Below, piece by piece: positions 8,208 to 15,748 of a stretch of 64,000 nucleotides of DNA. Every line of letters begins with the position of its first letter. Positions within the stretch are counted from its first letter, which is position 1. The notes beneath the pieces were generated by a model, which had not been told where the DNA came from, did not search any database, and was given only the letters and a program-made list of their open reading frames with translations. This DNA comes from JBMOOG01 sp049324535 (GTDB taxonomy: Bacteria > Pseudomonadota > Alphaproteobacteria > Rhodobacterales > Rhodobacteraceae). Location: the NCBI GenBank assembly GCA_049324535.1, contig JBMOOG010000001.1, positions 558,001-622,000 on the forward strand, given 5' to 3'. The position numbers and the translations under genes are program-made.

Positions 8208-8678
8208 TCAGCTCTCCATCGTTTCAGTCGCCGCGGTCTCGGCCTGCCGGACCGGCCGGGACGAGCAGCAGAATTCGCCGAGGCCGTCGGCGACCAGCTT
8301 CCCGCCGACGAACAGGGCCAGGTGCCGGGCAATCATCGTCGCCATCCGCAGGTTTCGCACTGTGGCCTGACCGTCCGGATCGCCCAGCACGAGATTGTGA
8401 TGATAAACCAGCTCTCGGCAAGTCTCCCGGCAGGCGTTGAAGCTCGGCGTGCCGCGCGATCCCTGCCTGTGCAGCGCAAGAAGCCGGAATCCTTCGCTTC
8501 TGTCGTCGGTGGGCATTTCGCCGCGGGCCGCGACCCAGGCGGCGATCACGTCCTCGCCCATCGCCAGCAGCTCGGCGGCCCGTGCGGCCGGATCGGCCGC
8601 CAGATCCTCATCGGACAGCAGGTCCAGCGCATCGCAGGCGGCTTCGACTTCGGCGATGGAGAGGGGTGTGCGGGTCAT
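8208..8678 (-). CDS. Conserved hypothetical protein of the sHdr operon
   Basis: 156 aa; no domain recognised. The ATG overlaps the shdrB2 stop (ATGA), so translation is probably coupled. The N-terminal half is acidic and helical (SIAEVEAACDALDLLSDEDL). The middle has two Cys spaced by four (NACRETCRELVYHHN), and the C-terminus has another pair (EFCCSS). There is no signal peptide or membrane segment. An uncharacterised gene sits between shdrB2 and lbpA in other sHdr clusters as I remember them, so this is likely a true part of the system, possibly an assembly or accessory factor. The function is unknown. Confidence 0.8.
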   Translation of the reverse strand: MTRTPLSIAEVEAACDALDLLSDEDLAADPAARAAELLAMGEDVIAAWVAARGEMPTDDRSEGFRLLALHRQGSRGTPSFNACRETCRELVYHHNLVLGDPDGQATVRNLRMATMIARHLALFVGGKLVADGLGEFCCSSRPVRQAETAATETMES

Positions 8679-9598
8679 CCGAGCCGGTGTTCCTTGAGCA
8701 GTGCGCGCGAATCCGAGAAGTTCTCGTTCACGCCGACTTTGCCGGCGGAAAGCCCCAGCGCCATGCCGAGAAGCTGGGTGAAGTAGAGGATCTTCACGTT
8801 GGTCTTGCGCCCCAGCACCTTCTCGGCGCGGATCTGGTGCATTTCCAGCCCCGTGTGGCAGGTCGGGCATTCGGTGGCGATCACGTCCGCGCCCGAGGCC
8901 TCGGCGGCGGTCAGGATGTTCAGCACGAGCTTGGTCGAGGTGTCGCTGTCCGACAGCGTGTGCGCCCCGCCGCAGCAGGCGGTCTTGAGCGGGAAGTCCA
9001 CGTTCTCGGCCCCGGCGGCGGCCAGGATGTCGTCCATGTAATGCGGCTTGGCGGTGGATTCCGACCCCGGGCCCTTGTCCTTTTCGGGGAAGATGTGGCG
9101 CGGGCGGGTGTACATGCAGCCGTAGTAGTTGGCGACCTTGATCCCCTTGAGCGAGTTCTTCACCCGTCGGGTGATCTCTTCCTCGCCCACGGCGCGCTTG
9201 ATCCAGTCGAGCGCGTGGATGGTCTCGACCTTGCCGGCCTCGTAGGTCTTGTGGCCCGACTTCTTCGACAGCCGGTCGTTCACTTCGACCGAGGCGGGGT
9301 CGTGGGCCAGGTCGTATTCGGCCTTCTTGAGGTTGTGGTAGCAGCCGTTGCAGGGCGCCATCACCGTGTCGAAGCCCATCTGCTCGGTCGTCGAGAGGGT
9401 GCGGGCCGAGAGATAGGTCTGGATCTTCGGGTCGATGTTCTTCACTTCCATCGCGCCGCAGCAGTTCCAGTTCTCGACCTCCACGAGGTCGAGCCCCAGT
9501 TCCCGGCCCACCGCCTTGGTGGACTTGTTGTAGGCGTGGCCCGTACCTTCCAGGGCACAGCCGGGATAGTAGGCGACGCGCTTCAGATCCTTGGCCAT
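8675..9598 (-). CDS. shdrB2: sHdrB2, CCG-domain subunit of the sHdr complex
   Basis: 307 aa with two complete cysteine-rich CCG motifs: Cys14, Cys46-Cys47, Cys83 and Cys86; then Cys161, Cys208-Cys209, Cys244 and Cys247. In HdrB of methanogens these bind noncubane [4Fe-4S] clusters at the heterodisulfide site. Here the protein belongs to a sulfur-oxidising Hdr-like complex that acts on sulfane sulfur. It follows shdrC2 with one base between and overlaps the next gene by four bases. All ligands are intact, in contrast to shdrB1. Confidence 0.93.
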   Translation of the reverse strand: MAKDLKRVAYYPGCALEGTGHAYNKSTKAVGRELGLDLVEVENWNCCGAMEVKNIDPKIQTYLSARTLSTTEQMGFDTVMAPCNGCYHNLKKAEYDLAHDPASVEVNDRLSKKSGHKTYEAGKVETIHALDWIKRAVGEEEITRRVKNSLKGIKVANYYGCMYTRPRHIFPEKDKGPGSESTAKPHYMDDILAAAGAENVDFPLKTACCGGAHTLSDSDTSTKLVLNILTAAEASGADVIATECPTCHTGLEMHQIRAEKVLGRKTNVKILYFTQLLGMALGLSAGKVGVNENFSDSRALLKEHRLG

Positions 9599-9599
9599 G

Positions 9600-10346
9600 T
9601 CAGTGCATCCCCTTCCCGTTGAGACCCAGCGCCTTGCGGTTCGCGGTCTCGACCTCCTGAACGTATTCCTCGATTGCGGCCCGGGTCTTGCCCCAGCCGC
9701 GGGTCTTCGGACGGAACACCACCGCGAGGCCCATCTTCATCAGGTAGAAGACCGGGAAGCGCTTGATGAGCCCGGTCACCATCGCGATCAGCCAGGGCTG
9801 GTTCAGCGGCTGGCCGGTCTTCTGGAAGAAGTCGCGCATCACCAGGCTGTCCTCGATCTTGCCGGTGTCGAAGACTTGCTGCGAAAAGCCCTCGTCGAAG
9901 ATCATCGACGGCTTCTTCTCGGTGTGGCCCTTCAGTTCCAGCCAGTGCGCGGTGGCCTTCATGACGCCCTCGGGCACCACGTCGCGCGGGCAGGCGTAGG
10001 TGCACTTGTTGCACGACACGCACTGCCAGATGATGTCCTTGTCGCGCAGGAGCTCCTCCTCCATCCCGAGACGGATGAGGTAGATCCAGTAGCGCGGATT
10101 GAAGTCCGGATTGATCGCGTTGACAGTGCAGGAGTTGGTGCAGGATCCGCATTGCCAGCAGCGGTGAATGTACTCGCCGCCGGGCAGGGCCGCGATCTCG
10201 TCCTGAAGGTTCTCGTTGTAGTCGGTGACGGCGCGGGTCTCGATGAAGGTCGACCAGTGACCCGACACATCCATGCCGTCGATGACCAGGTGCTCGTTCT
10301 CGCGCAGGTTCTCGGGCCGGATCAGCGACTTTTCGTGAATGGGCAT
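9600..10346 (-). CDS. shdrC2: sHdrC2, double [4Fe-4S] electron-transfer subunit
   Basis: 248 aa. Two classical CxxCxxCxxxC motifs lie at Cys63/66/69/73 and Cys109/112/115/119, as in HdrC. It should wire electrons between the flavin subunit sHdrA and the catalytic sHdrB2. The gene abuts shdrH with no spacer and is followed by shdrB2 after one base, so all are one transcript. No membrane segment is seen, in agreement with the cytoplasmic sHdr complex. Confidence 0.93.
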   Translation of the reverse strand: MPIHEKSLIRPENLRENEHLVIDGMDVSGHWSTFIETRAVTDYNENLQDEIAALPGGEYIHRCWQCGSCTNSCTVNAINPDFNPRYWIYLIRLGMEEELLRDKDIIWQCVSCNKCTYACPRDVVPEGVMKATAHWLELKGHTEKKPSMIFDEGFSQQVFDTGKIEDSLVMRDFFQKTGQPLNQPWLIAMVTGLIKRFPVFYLMKMGLAVVFRPKTRGWGKTRAAIEEYVQEVETANRKALGLNGKGMH

Positions 10347-11237
10347 TCAGTGCGCCTCCTGAGGATCTGTGTCGGGCCGGTCGAGGGCGGGCAGGGCGCC
10401 CAGCGTGTGGGCCGAGCCGTCGATGAGCTTGAGCCGGGTCCGGCCGGTTTCGGTGTCCACCGCATCAAGCCCGAGCATCCGCCGCGTGTGCAGCATCGGG
10501 TCGGCGGCGGTGGCAAACTCGGCGCGCATGAACTCGCCGCCGCGGTCGTTGATGTAGGCCGCATAGACATGGGCCATGAGCAGGTCGGTGAAGAAGGGCA
10601 GGTCGCGGTAGTGGCCCTGCCCGCGCAGGAAGCCGTCGAGCTCGGCGGCAAGGGTGGCGAAGGTCAGGTATCCGTCGGGTGCGGCGATCCTGGCCTCGGC
10701 CACGTCGTCGGCGAACCAGATCTCGCGCAGGACCCCGGTCCGCACGCGGCCGTCCCAGACCCAGCGCGCCATCAGCGGATAGAGATCGGGCGCGGTGAAG
10801 TGCAGGACTTCGGCGCCGAGATCGCGCACCCAGCGATGCGCCTTGTCGCGCGGAAAGCCCGCGACGAAGGCGGCGAGCCGCGCGTCGGCCGTGGCGGTGT
10901 CGCCCATGCCGTCAAGCAGGCGCGACAGGCGCAGCCGCAGCGCGTCGAAGCCGGTTTCGGCCAGAAGCGCGCCCACCCGGCGACGCGCGGGGGTGATGAA
11001 GGCGCAGAGGTCGAGAAACTCGGTCTCGGTCAGGTCCGACACCTGCCCGCGACCGAGCAGTTCGCCGAAGAGCGAGGCCTTGAGCGACAGCGCGGTCACG
11101 TAGCGGGCGATGCCGCCGGTCGGCTCGGCGCTTTCCAGCAGATGGTCGTAGGCGCGCCGCAGGCGCGGACCGGACAGGTCGAGGACGGGCCCCTGTGGGA
11201 CCTCCGCGACCGCCGGTTTGCGCCCGAGCCCGAACAT
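10347..11237 (-). CDS. shdrH: sHdrH (Hyp), conserved sHdr-operon protein
   Basis: 296 aa. It is not related to the Hdr subunits but sits between shdrA and shdrC2, the invariant place of the gene called hyp or shdrH in type I sHdr clusters. It starts in a TAATG overlap with shdrA. Predicted mostly helical (for example SGPRLRRAYDHLLESAE) with no cysteine motif and no membrane segment. Identification rests on gene order rather than a known domain. Its biochemical role is unknown. Confidence 0.8.
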   Translation of the reverse strand: MFGLGRKPAVAEVPQGPVLDLSGPRLRRAYDHLLESAEPTGGIARYVTALSLKASLFGELLGRGQVSDLTETEFLDLCAFITPARRRVGALLAETGFDALRLRLSRLLDGMGDTATADARLAAFVAGFPRDKAHRWVRDLGAEVLHFTAPDLYPLMARWVWDGRVRTGVLREIWFADDVAEARIAAPDGYLTFATLAAELDGFLRGQGHYRDLPFFTDLLMAHVYAAYINDRGGEFMRAEFATAADPMLHTRRMLGLDAVDTETGRTRLKLIDGSAHTLGALPALDRPDTDPQEAH

Positions 11238-12289
11238 TACTCGGCCGCCTCCTTGACGCGGGCCATGGCCATCCCCAATGCCGCCATCGCCGCGGCATGG
11301 CCCTGGGCGATCGAGTCGTCGATGGTTTCCGGCCCGGTGGCCGAACCGGCGACGAAGACGCCGGGGCGCGAGGTCTCGGCGGTGTGCACGTAGGTGGACT
11401 TGCGGCCGATGTAGCCCCAGCGGTTGAGATCCACGCCGAACACCGAGGACAGGGTCATGTTGTCCACATTCGGATCCATGCCGACCGCGTGGACCACCAT
11501 GTCGAAGGGGATCGAGATCGGACGCTTGACCAGCGTGTCCTCGCCCTTGACCAGAAGCCGGCTGTCACGGCCCGTGACCTCGGCGATCCGGGCCTTCACA
11601 TACTTGACCTTGTAGTCCTCCTGGCTGCCCCAGTAGTACTCGCCCTCGTAGAGGCCGAAGGTCCGGATATCCATGTAGTAGATGTAGACGTTGGTCTGCG
11701 GCGACATCTCGCGGATTTCCATCGCGATGTTGGCCGAGACCGTGCAGCAGATCTTGGAGCACCATTCGCGCCCGATCTGGCGGTCGCGCGATCCGACGCA
11801 GAGAAGGATCGCGACGCGGTCCGGCACCCGGCCGTCCGAGGGGCACTTGATGCCCTTGCACGACGAGATCATCTGCTCGACCTGGGTGGTGGTGACCACG
11901 TCCGGGTAGGTGCCGAAGCCCCATTCCGGCTTGTTGACGCTGTCGAAATGGGTGAAGCCGGTGGTCAGGATCGCCGAGGCCGCCTCGATCCTGCTGCCAT
12001 CCTTCAGGGTGGCGACGAAGGCCCCGGGGCCGCCGGTGAAGGTCTGCACCGTCGAATTCAGCCGGACGTCCACGTTCGGGTTCGGATGGACGCGCGCGAC
12101 CATGCCGCCAATCGCATCCTTGGCCCATTCATGGCTCGGGACCAGTTTCGCATAGCCCGACAGGATCGGTGCGCCGCCGAGGCGGTCCTCCTTTTCCACA
12201 AGCACGCATTTCTGGCCGACCGAGGCCAGGGCGTGCGCGGCGGACAGTCCAGCGGGGCCGCCGCCGACGATGAGAACGGGCTGGCTCAC
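11237..12289 (-). CDS. shdrA: sHdrA, FAD subunit of the sHdr complex
   Basis: 350 aa, much shorter than methanogen HdrA because the ferredoxin-like extensions are absent, as is typical of sHdrA. The FAD-binding GGGPAG is at 9-14. The conserved cysteine group of HdrA is present: Cys164 (CVGSR) and Cys177/181/182 (WCSKICC), with Cys144 and Cys149 nearby. A second dinucleotide-type region (GVFVAGSATGPETI) lies near the C-terminus. It overlaps the stop of shdrB1 by four bases. It is the central flavoprotein passing electrons in the complex. Confidence 0.93.
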   Translation of the reverse strand: MSQPVLIVGGGPAGLSAAHALASVGQKCVLVEKEDRLGGAPILSGYAKLVPSHEWAKDAIGGMVARVHPNPNVDVRLNSTVQTFTGGPGAFVATLKDGSRIEAASAILTTGFTHFDSVNKPEWGFGTYPDVVTTTQVEQMISSCKGIKCPSDGRVPDRVAILLCVGSRDRQIGREWCSKICCTVSANIAMEIREMSPQTNVYIYYMDIRTFGLYEGEYYWGSQEDYKVKYVKARIAEVTGRDSRLLVKGEDTLVKRPISIPFDMVVHAVGMDPNVDNMTLSSVFGVDLNRWGYIGRKSTYVHTAETSRPGVFVAGSATGPETIDDSIAQGHAAAMAALGMAMARVKEAAE

Positions 12290-13656
12290 TTCTCAGCTCC
12301 TGCAAGTGCTTTCGGTTTCACGTAGCCGGGGCCCGAAGTGATGGCGCGCTTCGGGTCGTAGAGGGTCTCGATCCGGCCCTGCTTGACCTCTTCGAGATAG
12401 CCTTCGAATTCGGCTTTCGCCTTTTCCCAGTCGATGCCCATCTTTTCGAGAAGCGTCTCGAAGGGCGAGGCGTGCCAGTGCAGCTGCGCGAGCTTGTAGG
12501 GATGCGCGCCCATGGTCAGCGCCGCGAACTGGCAGTCGGCCATCACCGGAAGCGCATAGACCTTATCCACCGCCTTGCCGATCCACTGGTTCTTGTCGAG
12601 CGTGGTGATGCAGCCGGTGTCATGGCCGATCATCACGTCGGAGCGCGCTTCCTCGACCGCCACCTTGATCTTGCGGTCGATGGCGAAGGACCGGGTGAAC
12701 TCGCGCTCGCCGATGATGTGGCGGAAGCCGAAGCCGCAGCAGTCGTACCAGGTCGAATAGTCGATGACCTGGGTGCCGAGGGTCTGCAGAAGCCCGGTCG
12801 TGACCGCCACACGGTCACCGTTCATCACCGTGTCGTCGTAGATCACGTCCTCCGGCACCATCTTGTAGACATGGCAGGCCGGGTGAACGGTCGAGCGGAT
12901 GTTCGACACGTCGACCTGCTGGCGCTCGCGGATGCGGTGGCGCATGACGTGCAGCCATTCCGAATAGTGGACGATCTCTTCCGGGATCAGCAGCTTGCCG
13001 TCCACGAGGCGGCCGAGCTTGCCGAGGATCGCCTTCACCTCCTTGCGCAGCTCGGGGCTCTCCATGAGGAAGATGCGCATCTCCTTGTAGTTGCCGAAGG
13101 AGGTGCCGCAGTGGACCAGCGGGTAATAGGTGCCTTCCGGCAGACCCTGCGCCTTGGCCGAGACATAGGCCTGGTGGAAGTTGCGCAGGAACACCGCAGC
13201 CAGCGACACCACGTTGCCGATGCCCGAGCCGTGGTAGTTCCAGGCGGTGCAGGAGGTCTGGTCGGTCTCGTCCAGATAGGTCTGGCCCATCTGGTTCATG
13301 ATCCACAGGATCGACGACGGATAGCCCGGGATGTTGCCGCACTGGCCGCAGGACTTGTGATGCCAGAGGTTGTTGGTGGGGATTTTCTTGTCCCAGCCGT
13401 ACAGCGTCTTGGCCATCACCGGTTCGTTGTGGTCACCCACACGGTGGACGACGATCTCGCCCTCGCGCTCGAGCTCCCACATCAGGTCGCGCACGTCGTG
13501 CTTGCGGTCCTTCGAGGTCAGCATGGCGCGCTTGTCGATGCGCTGCTCGACCCAGTCGGTGGCGCGGCGCGCCTCGTCCTGGGACAGGTTGCTCGGCTTC
13601 CACTCGGCGCCGAATCCTCCGAAAGCCCCGGCCCGGGGTTCCTTGTCCGTCGTCAT
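12286..13656 (-). CDS. shdrB1: sHdrB1, CCG-domain subunit of the sHdr complex
   Basis: 456 aa; starts at MTTDKEPRAG with a perfect GGAGG. It is longer than sHdrB2, with an extra N-terminal region of about 110 residues. Cysteine motifs are SCGQCGNIPG in the N-terminal half, then HPACHVYK and YDCCGFGF in the C-terminal half. Where a full CCG motif has CxxC, this protein reads DTGC (GHDTGCITTLD), so one ligand is missing and that cluster may be unusual. The product pairs with sHdrC1 in the heterohexameric complex. The family call comes from both motifs and operon order. Confidence 0.9.
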   Translation of the reverse strand: MTTDKEPRAGAFGGFGAEWKPSNLSQDEARRATDWVEQRIDKRAMLTSKDRKHDVRDLMWELEREGEIVVHRVGDHNEPVMAKTLYGWDKKIPTNNLWHHKSCGQCGNIPGYPSSILWIMNQMGQTYLDETDQTSCTAWNYHGSGIGNVVSLAAVFLRNFHQAYVSAKAQGLPEGTYYPLVHCGTSFGNYKEMRIFLMESPELRKEVKAILGKLGRLVDGKLLIPEEIVHYSEWLHVMRHRIRERQQVDVSNIRSTVHPACHVYKMVPEDVIYDDTVMNGDRVAVTTGLLQTLGTQVIDYSTWYDCCGFGFRHIIGEREFTRSFAIDRKIKVAVEEARSDVMIGHDTGCITTLDKNQWIGKAVDKVYALPVMADCQFAALTMGAHPYKLAQLHWHASPFETLLEKMGIDWEKAKAEFEGYLEEVKQGRIETLYDPKRAITSGPGYVKPKALAGAEK

Positions 13657-13702
13657 CGCCGTTTCCTCCGTGAAACGCCCCGGTCGCGCGGCCGGGCGTG
13701 GG

Positions 13703-14452
13703 TCAGTCCTCGTCTTCGTCCTCTTGCTCGTCGAGCCAGTCCTGCCACTCCTCGCGCTTCTCATCCATCACGTCCGAGACCACGTCGAAGAGGTTTTCAT
13801 CAACGATTTCAAGCTGATCCAGGACGCCCGTCGCCTCCCAGATCGTGTAGAGCTCGACCGACGTCCTGAGGTTCACCTCCCAGGCGGTGTCCAGCGTGTG
13901 CATGGTCGGCATCGGGATCGCCTTGCGCAGGATCATCAGCGGCGCATCGACCTTGGCCACGTTCGGCCCCCAGTCGGGGAAGGCTTCCTTGGTGATCATG
14001 TTGGGCGCGAGCTGGTTGCCGGTCGAGACGACCTTGAGGAGCACGCGCGAGAACGGGCGCAGCACTTCCTTGGCGCTTTCCATCCCGTGCTTGATCGCCA
14101 CCTCGCGCATGATCATCACAAGGCCGCCGGGCGAGTTCTCGAAGGGGCAGCGGGCCGCGCAGGTGTAGCACTGGGCGCAGGCCCAGATCTTTTCCTGCAT
14201 CGCGTCGTAGATGCCTTCCAGATTCTCGGTCCAGAGAAGCTGCACGATCTCGCGCGGGGAATAGTCGTAGTAATGCGCGGACGGGCAGGTCGCCGTGCAG
14301 ATGCCGCAGTTCAGGCACCCGTGGATCTCGTGGTGGTAAAGCTGGTGGCCCCGGATGTCGTCGAAGATCTCTTCGAGCTTTTCGTAGGATACCACCGGCT
14401 TGTCGGATACCGGATCGGCGATCGGCGCCTCGATCTGGCTGTGCGCACCCAT
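13703..14452 (-). CDS. shdrC1: sHdrC1, double [4Fe-4S] electron-transfer subunit
   Basis: 249 aa from the ATG; a GTG two codons earlier is possible but overlaps the strong AGGGAGGTGA site. Two ferredoxin-like motifs lie at Cys46/49/52/56 and Cys92/95/98/102. The C-terminus is a strongly acidic tail (EQEDEDED), absent from sHdrC2, perhaps for subunit contacts. First Hdr subunit of the operon, 46 bp before shdrB1. It transfers electrons in the cytoplasmic complex. Confidence 0.92.
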   Translation of the reverse strand: MGAHSQIEAPIADPVSDKPVVSYEKLEEIFDDIRGHQLYHHEIHGCLNCGICTATCPSAHYYDYSPREIVQLLWTENLEGIYDAMQEKIWACAQCYTCAARCPFENSPGGLVMIMREVAIKHGMESAKEVLRPFSRVLLKVVSTGNQLAPNMITKEAFPDWGPNVAKVDAPLMILRKAIPMPTMHTLDTAWEVNLRTSVELYTIWEATGVLDQLEIVDENLFDVVSDVMDEKREEWQDWLDEQEDEDED

Positions 14453-14488
14453 CTTCACCTCCCTGAAGCCGGGCCCGATGGGGCCATT

Positions 14489-14869
14489 CTAGTAGGTCAG
14501 AACCTTGGCGTCGTCGTCTTCCATGATGTCGGAGATCACCTTTGCGCCACCGACGATGCCCGCGCATTCCGGGATCAGGTCGTCCTCGGTCATGTCGAAG
14601 AGGTCGAGGTTGGGCGAGCAGCAGTAGAACTTTGCCCCGGCCTCGTGCGCATCCTTGATGAAGTCGTAGACGGTCTTGGGCGAGCCTTCCTTGACCACGA
14701 GCTTCTCGGCCACGCCCTTCTTCATCAGCTGGCCCGCGGTGGCCGTGCAGATCACGTCCACCTCATAGTCCATCGCGGCGGCGACGGTGGCCTGGAAGAA
14801 GGGTGCGCCGAGTTCCTCGCCGTTGCGCGGGTCGGTGTTGACCATCACGATGATCAGTTTGCTGGCCAA
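14489..14869 (-). CDS. DsrE-family sulfur-transfer protein (DsrE3-like)
   Basis: 126 aa; the start is TTG, eleven bases after the first G of GGGAGGGGATC. The DsrE fold is recognised (MASKLIIVMVNTDP...). Adjacent Cys83-Cys84 (FYCCSPNLDLF) and Cys102 (PECAGIV) are visible; the paired Cys sits where DsrE3C proteins bind sulfur. It opens the sHdr operon, as DsrE3C does in other sHdr clusters, and would exchange sulfur with TusA. The subclass name is by position and motif. Confidence 0.88.
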   Translation of the reverse strand: MASKLIIVMVNTDPRNGEELGAPFFQATVAAAMDYEVDVICTATAGQLMKKGVAEKLVVKEGSPKTVYDFIKDAHEAGAKFYCCSPNLDLFDMTEDDLIPECAGIVGGAKVISDIMEDDDAKVLTY

Positions 14870-14954
14870 GATCCCCTCCCCGAGACGCGGCTGGCTATGC
14901 GCTGCGGGGCGGCGGCACTGCGATTCGTTGTCGCACCCTGCAGGTTGTGAGGGG

Positions 14955-14983
14955 ATGCTAGGCGCACATATTCACATATGCAA
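14955..14983 (-). promoter_or_regulatory. Candidate promoter of the sHdr operon
   Basis: On the minus strand TTGCAT (14983-14978) and TAGCAT (14960-14955) are separated by 17 bases, about 86 bp before the TTG start of the first operon gene. The surroundings (14965-14992) are the only AT-rich DNA nearby and include TATT/AATA half-sites (14969-14985) that could be bound by an ArsR-type repressor, the regulator type known for sHdr loci. No such regulator is encoded in the window. Confidence 0.45.
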
Positions 14984-15058
14984 TAAAATAGTAGTGTCGG
15001 GCGATCACGACCGGCGGATCCCGGCAGGCGGGTGCGGCGGCGCCGGCGGCGGGCGGGG

Positions 15059-15748
15059 CTACATCAGCCGGGAATGGGCGATGATGCCGACCATGAGCGA
15101 GGTCAGCGCCCCGGCGATCTCGGCCTGGGCCGCGCCCAGCGCGGCGAGCCCCGCGGCCGGGTCTTCGGGCGTGTCCTGGAATTCCATCACCAGATCCTCG
15201 ATCATCCCGCGCTTGAAGCCCGGATGCCCGATCATGCCCAGACAGTTGCCGCGCAGCGCGAAGATCTCGGGCTCGCCCGCCGGGCCGGTCGCCAGCACCT
15301 CGGCCTCGTCCGGCAGGACCGGCCGGTCGCGCAGGTAGTGGGCCAGCGGAAAGCGGTCGGGCAGGTGGCCGCCGAGATGCCCGGGCGCGGTCGCGCGCAC
15401 CTCGTCGACCGCGAAGCGCAGCGGTGCCTCCTCGGCGCCGCCCCCCGCCGCCACCGAAAGGATCAGTGCGCCCAGTCCGAGGCCCACCACCGGCAGCCCC
15501 TGGTCGAGGAACAGCCGGGTCAGCCGGAGTTCCGGCGCCGAGGACGGCAGGATGTGGCCGCTGACCAGACCGTAGGGTCCGCCGCCCAGCAGCCAGAGCC
15601 CGTCGAAGCCCTCGGGGCCGAAGGGCAGGGTACCGCCGTGGGTGAAGGGCCGGAAATAGCGGAAGCGGATGTTGCGGCCCTCGAGGTGGTCCTCGATCAG
15701 ACCCAGATATTCCGCCTCGGTGTGCTGAATGACCGCAACCGTCTTCAT
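15059..15748 (-). CDS. Class-I glutamine amidotransferase homologue, catalytic residues lost
   Basis: 229 aa of the class-I GATase fold. The nucleophile elbow expected as GxCxGxQ reads GLGLGAL (89-95): Gly91 replaces Cys and Leu95 replaces Gln. The later His-Pro-Glu reads His175-Pro176-Gly177, so of the Cys-His-Glu triad only His remains. It overlaps the lipoate ligase stop by four bases and precedes the sHdr operon on the same strand. GATase genes occur in other sHdr/lipoate-assembly loci, so a role around LbpA maturation is likely, but not as a glutaminase. Confidence 0.85.
   Translation of the reverse strand: MKTVAVIQHTEAEYLGLIEDHLEGRNIRFRYFRPFTHGGTLPFGPEGFDGLWLLGGGPYGLVSGHILPSSAPELRLTRLFLDQGLPVVGLGLGALILSVAAGGGAEEAPLRFAVDEVRATAPGHLGGHLPDRFPLAHYLRDRPVLPDEAEVLATGPAGEPEIFALRGNCLGMIGHPGFKRGMIEDLVMEFQDTPEDPAAGLAALGAAQAEIAGALTSLMVGIIAHSRLM

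Noticed and set aside
8208..8870. A longer start for the 156-aa sHdr-operon gene
   Set aside because: The extra 64 residues are Arg/Pro/His-rich, lie antisense-like within shdrB2 and lack a binding site; the ATGA overlap start is better.
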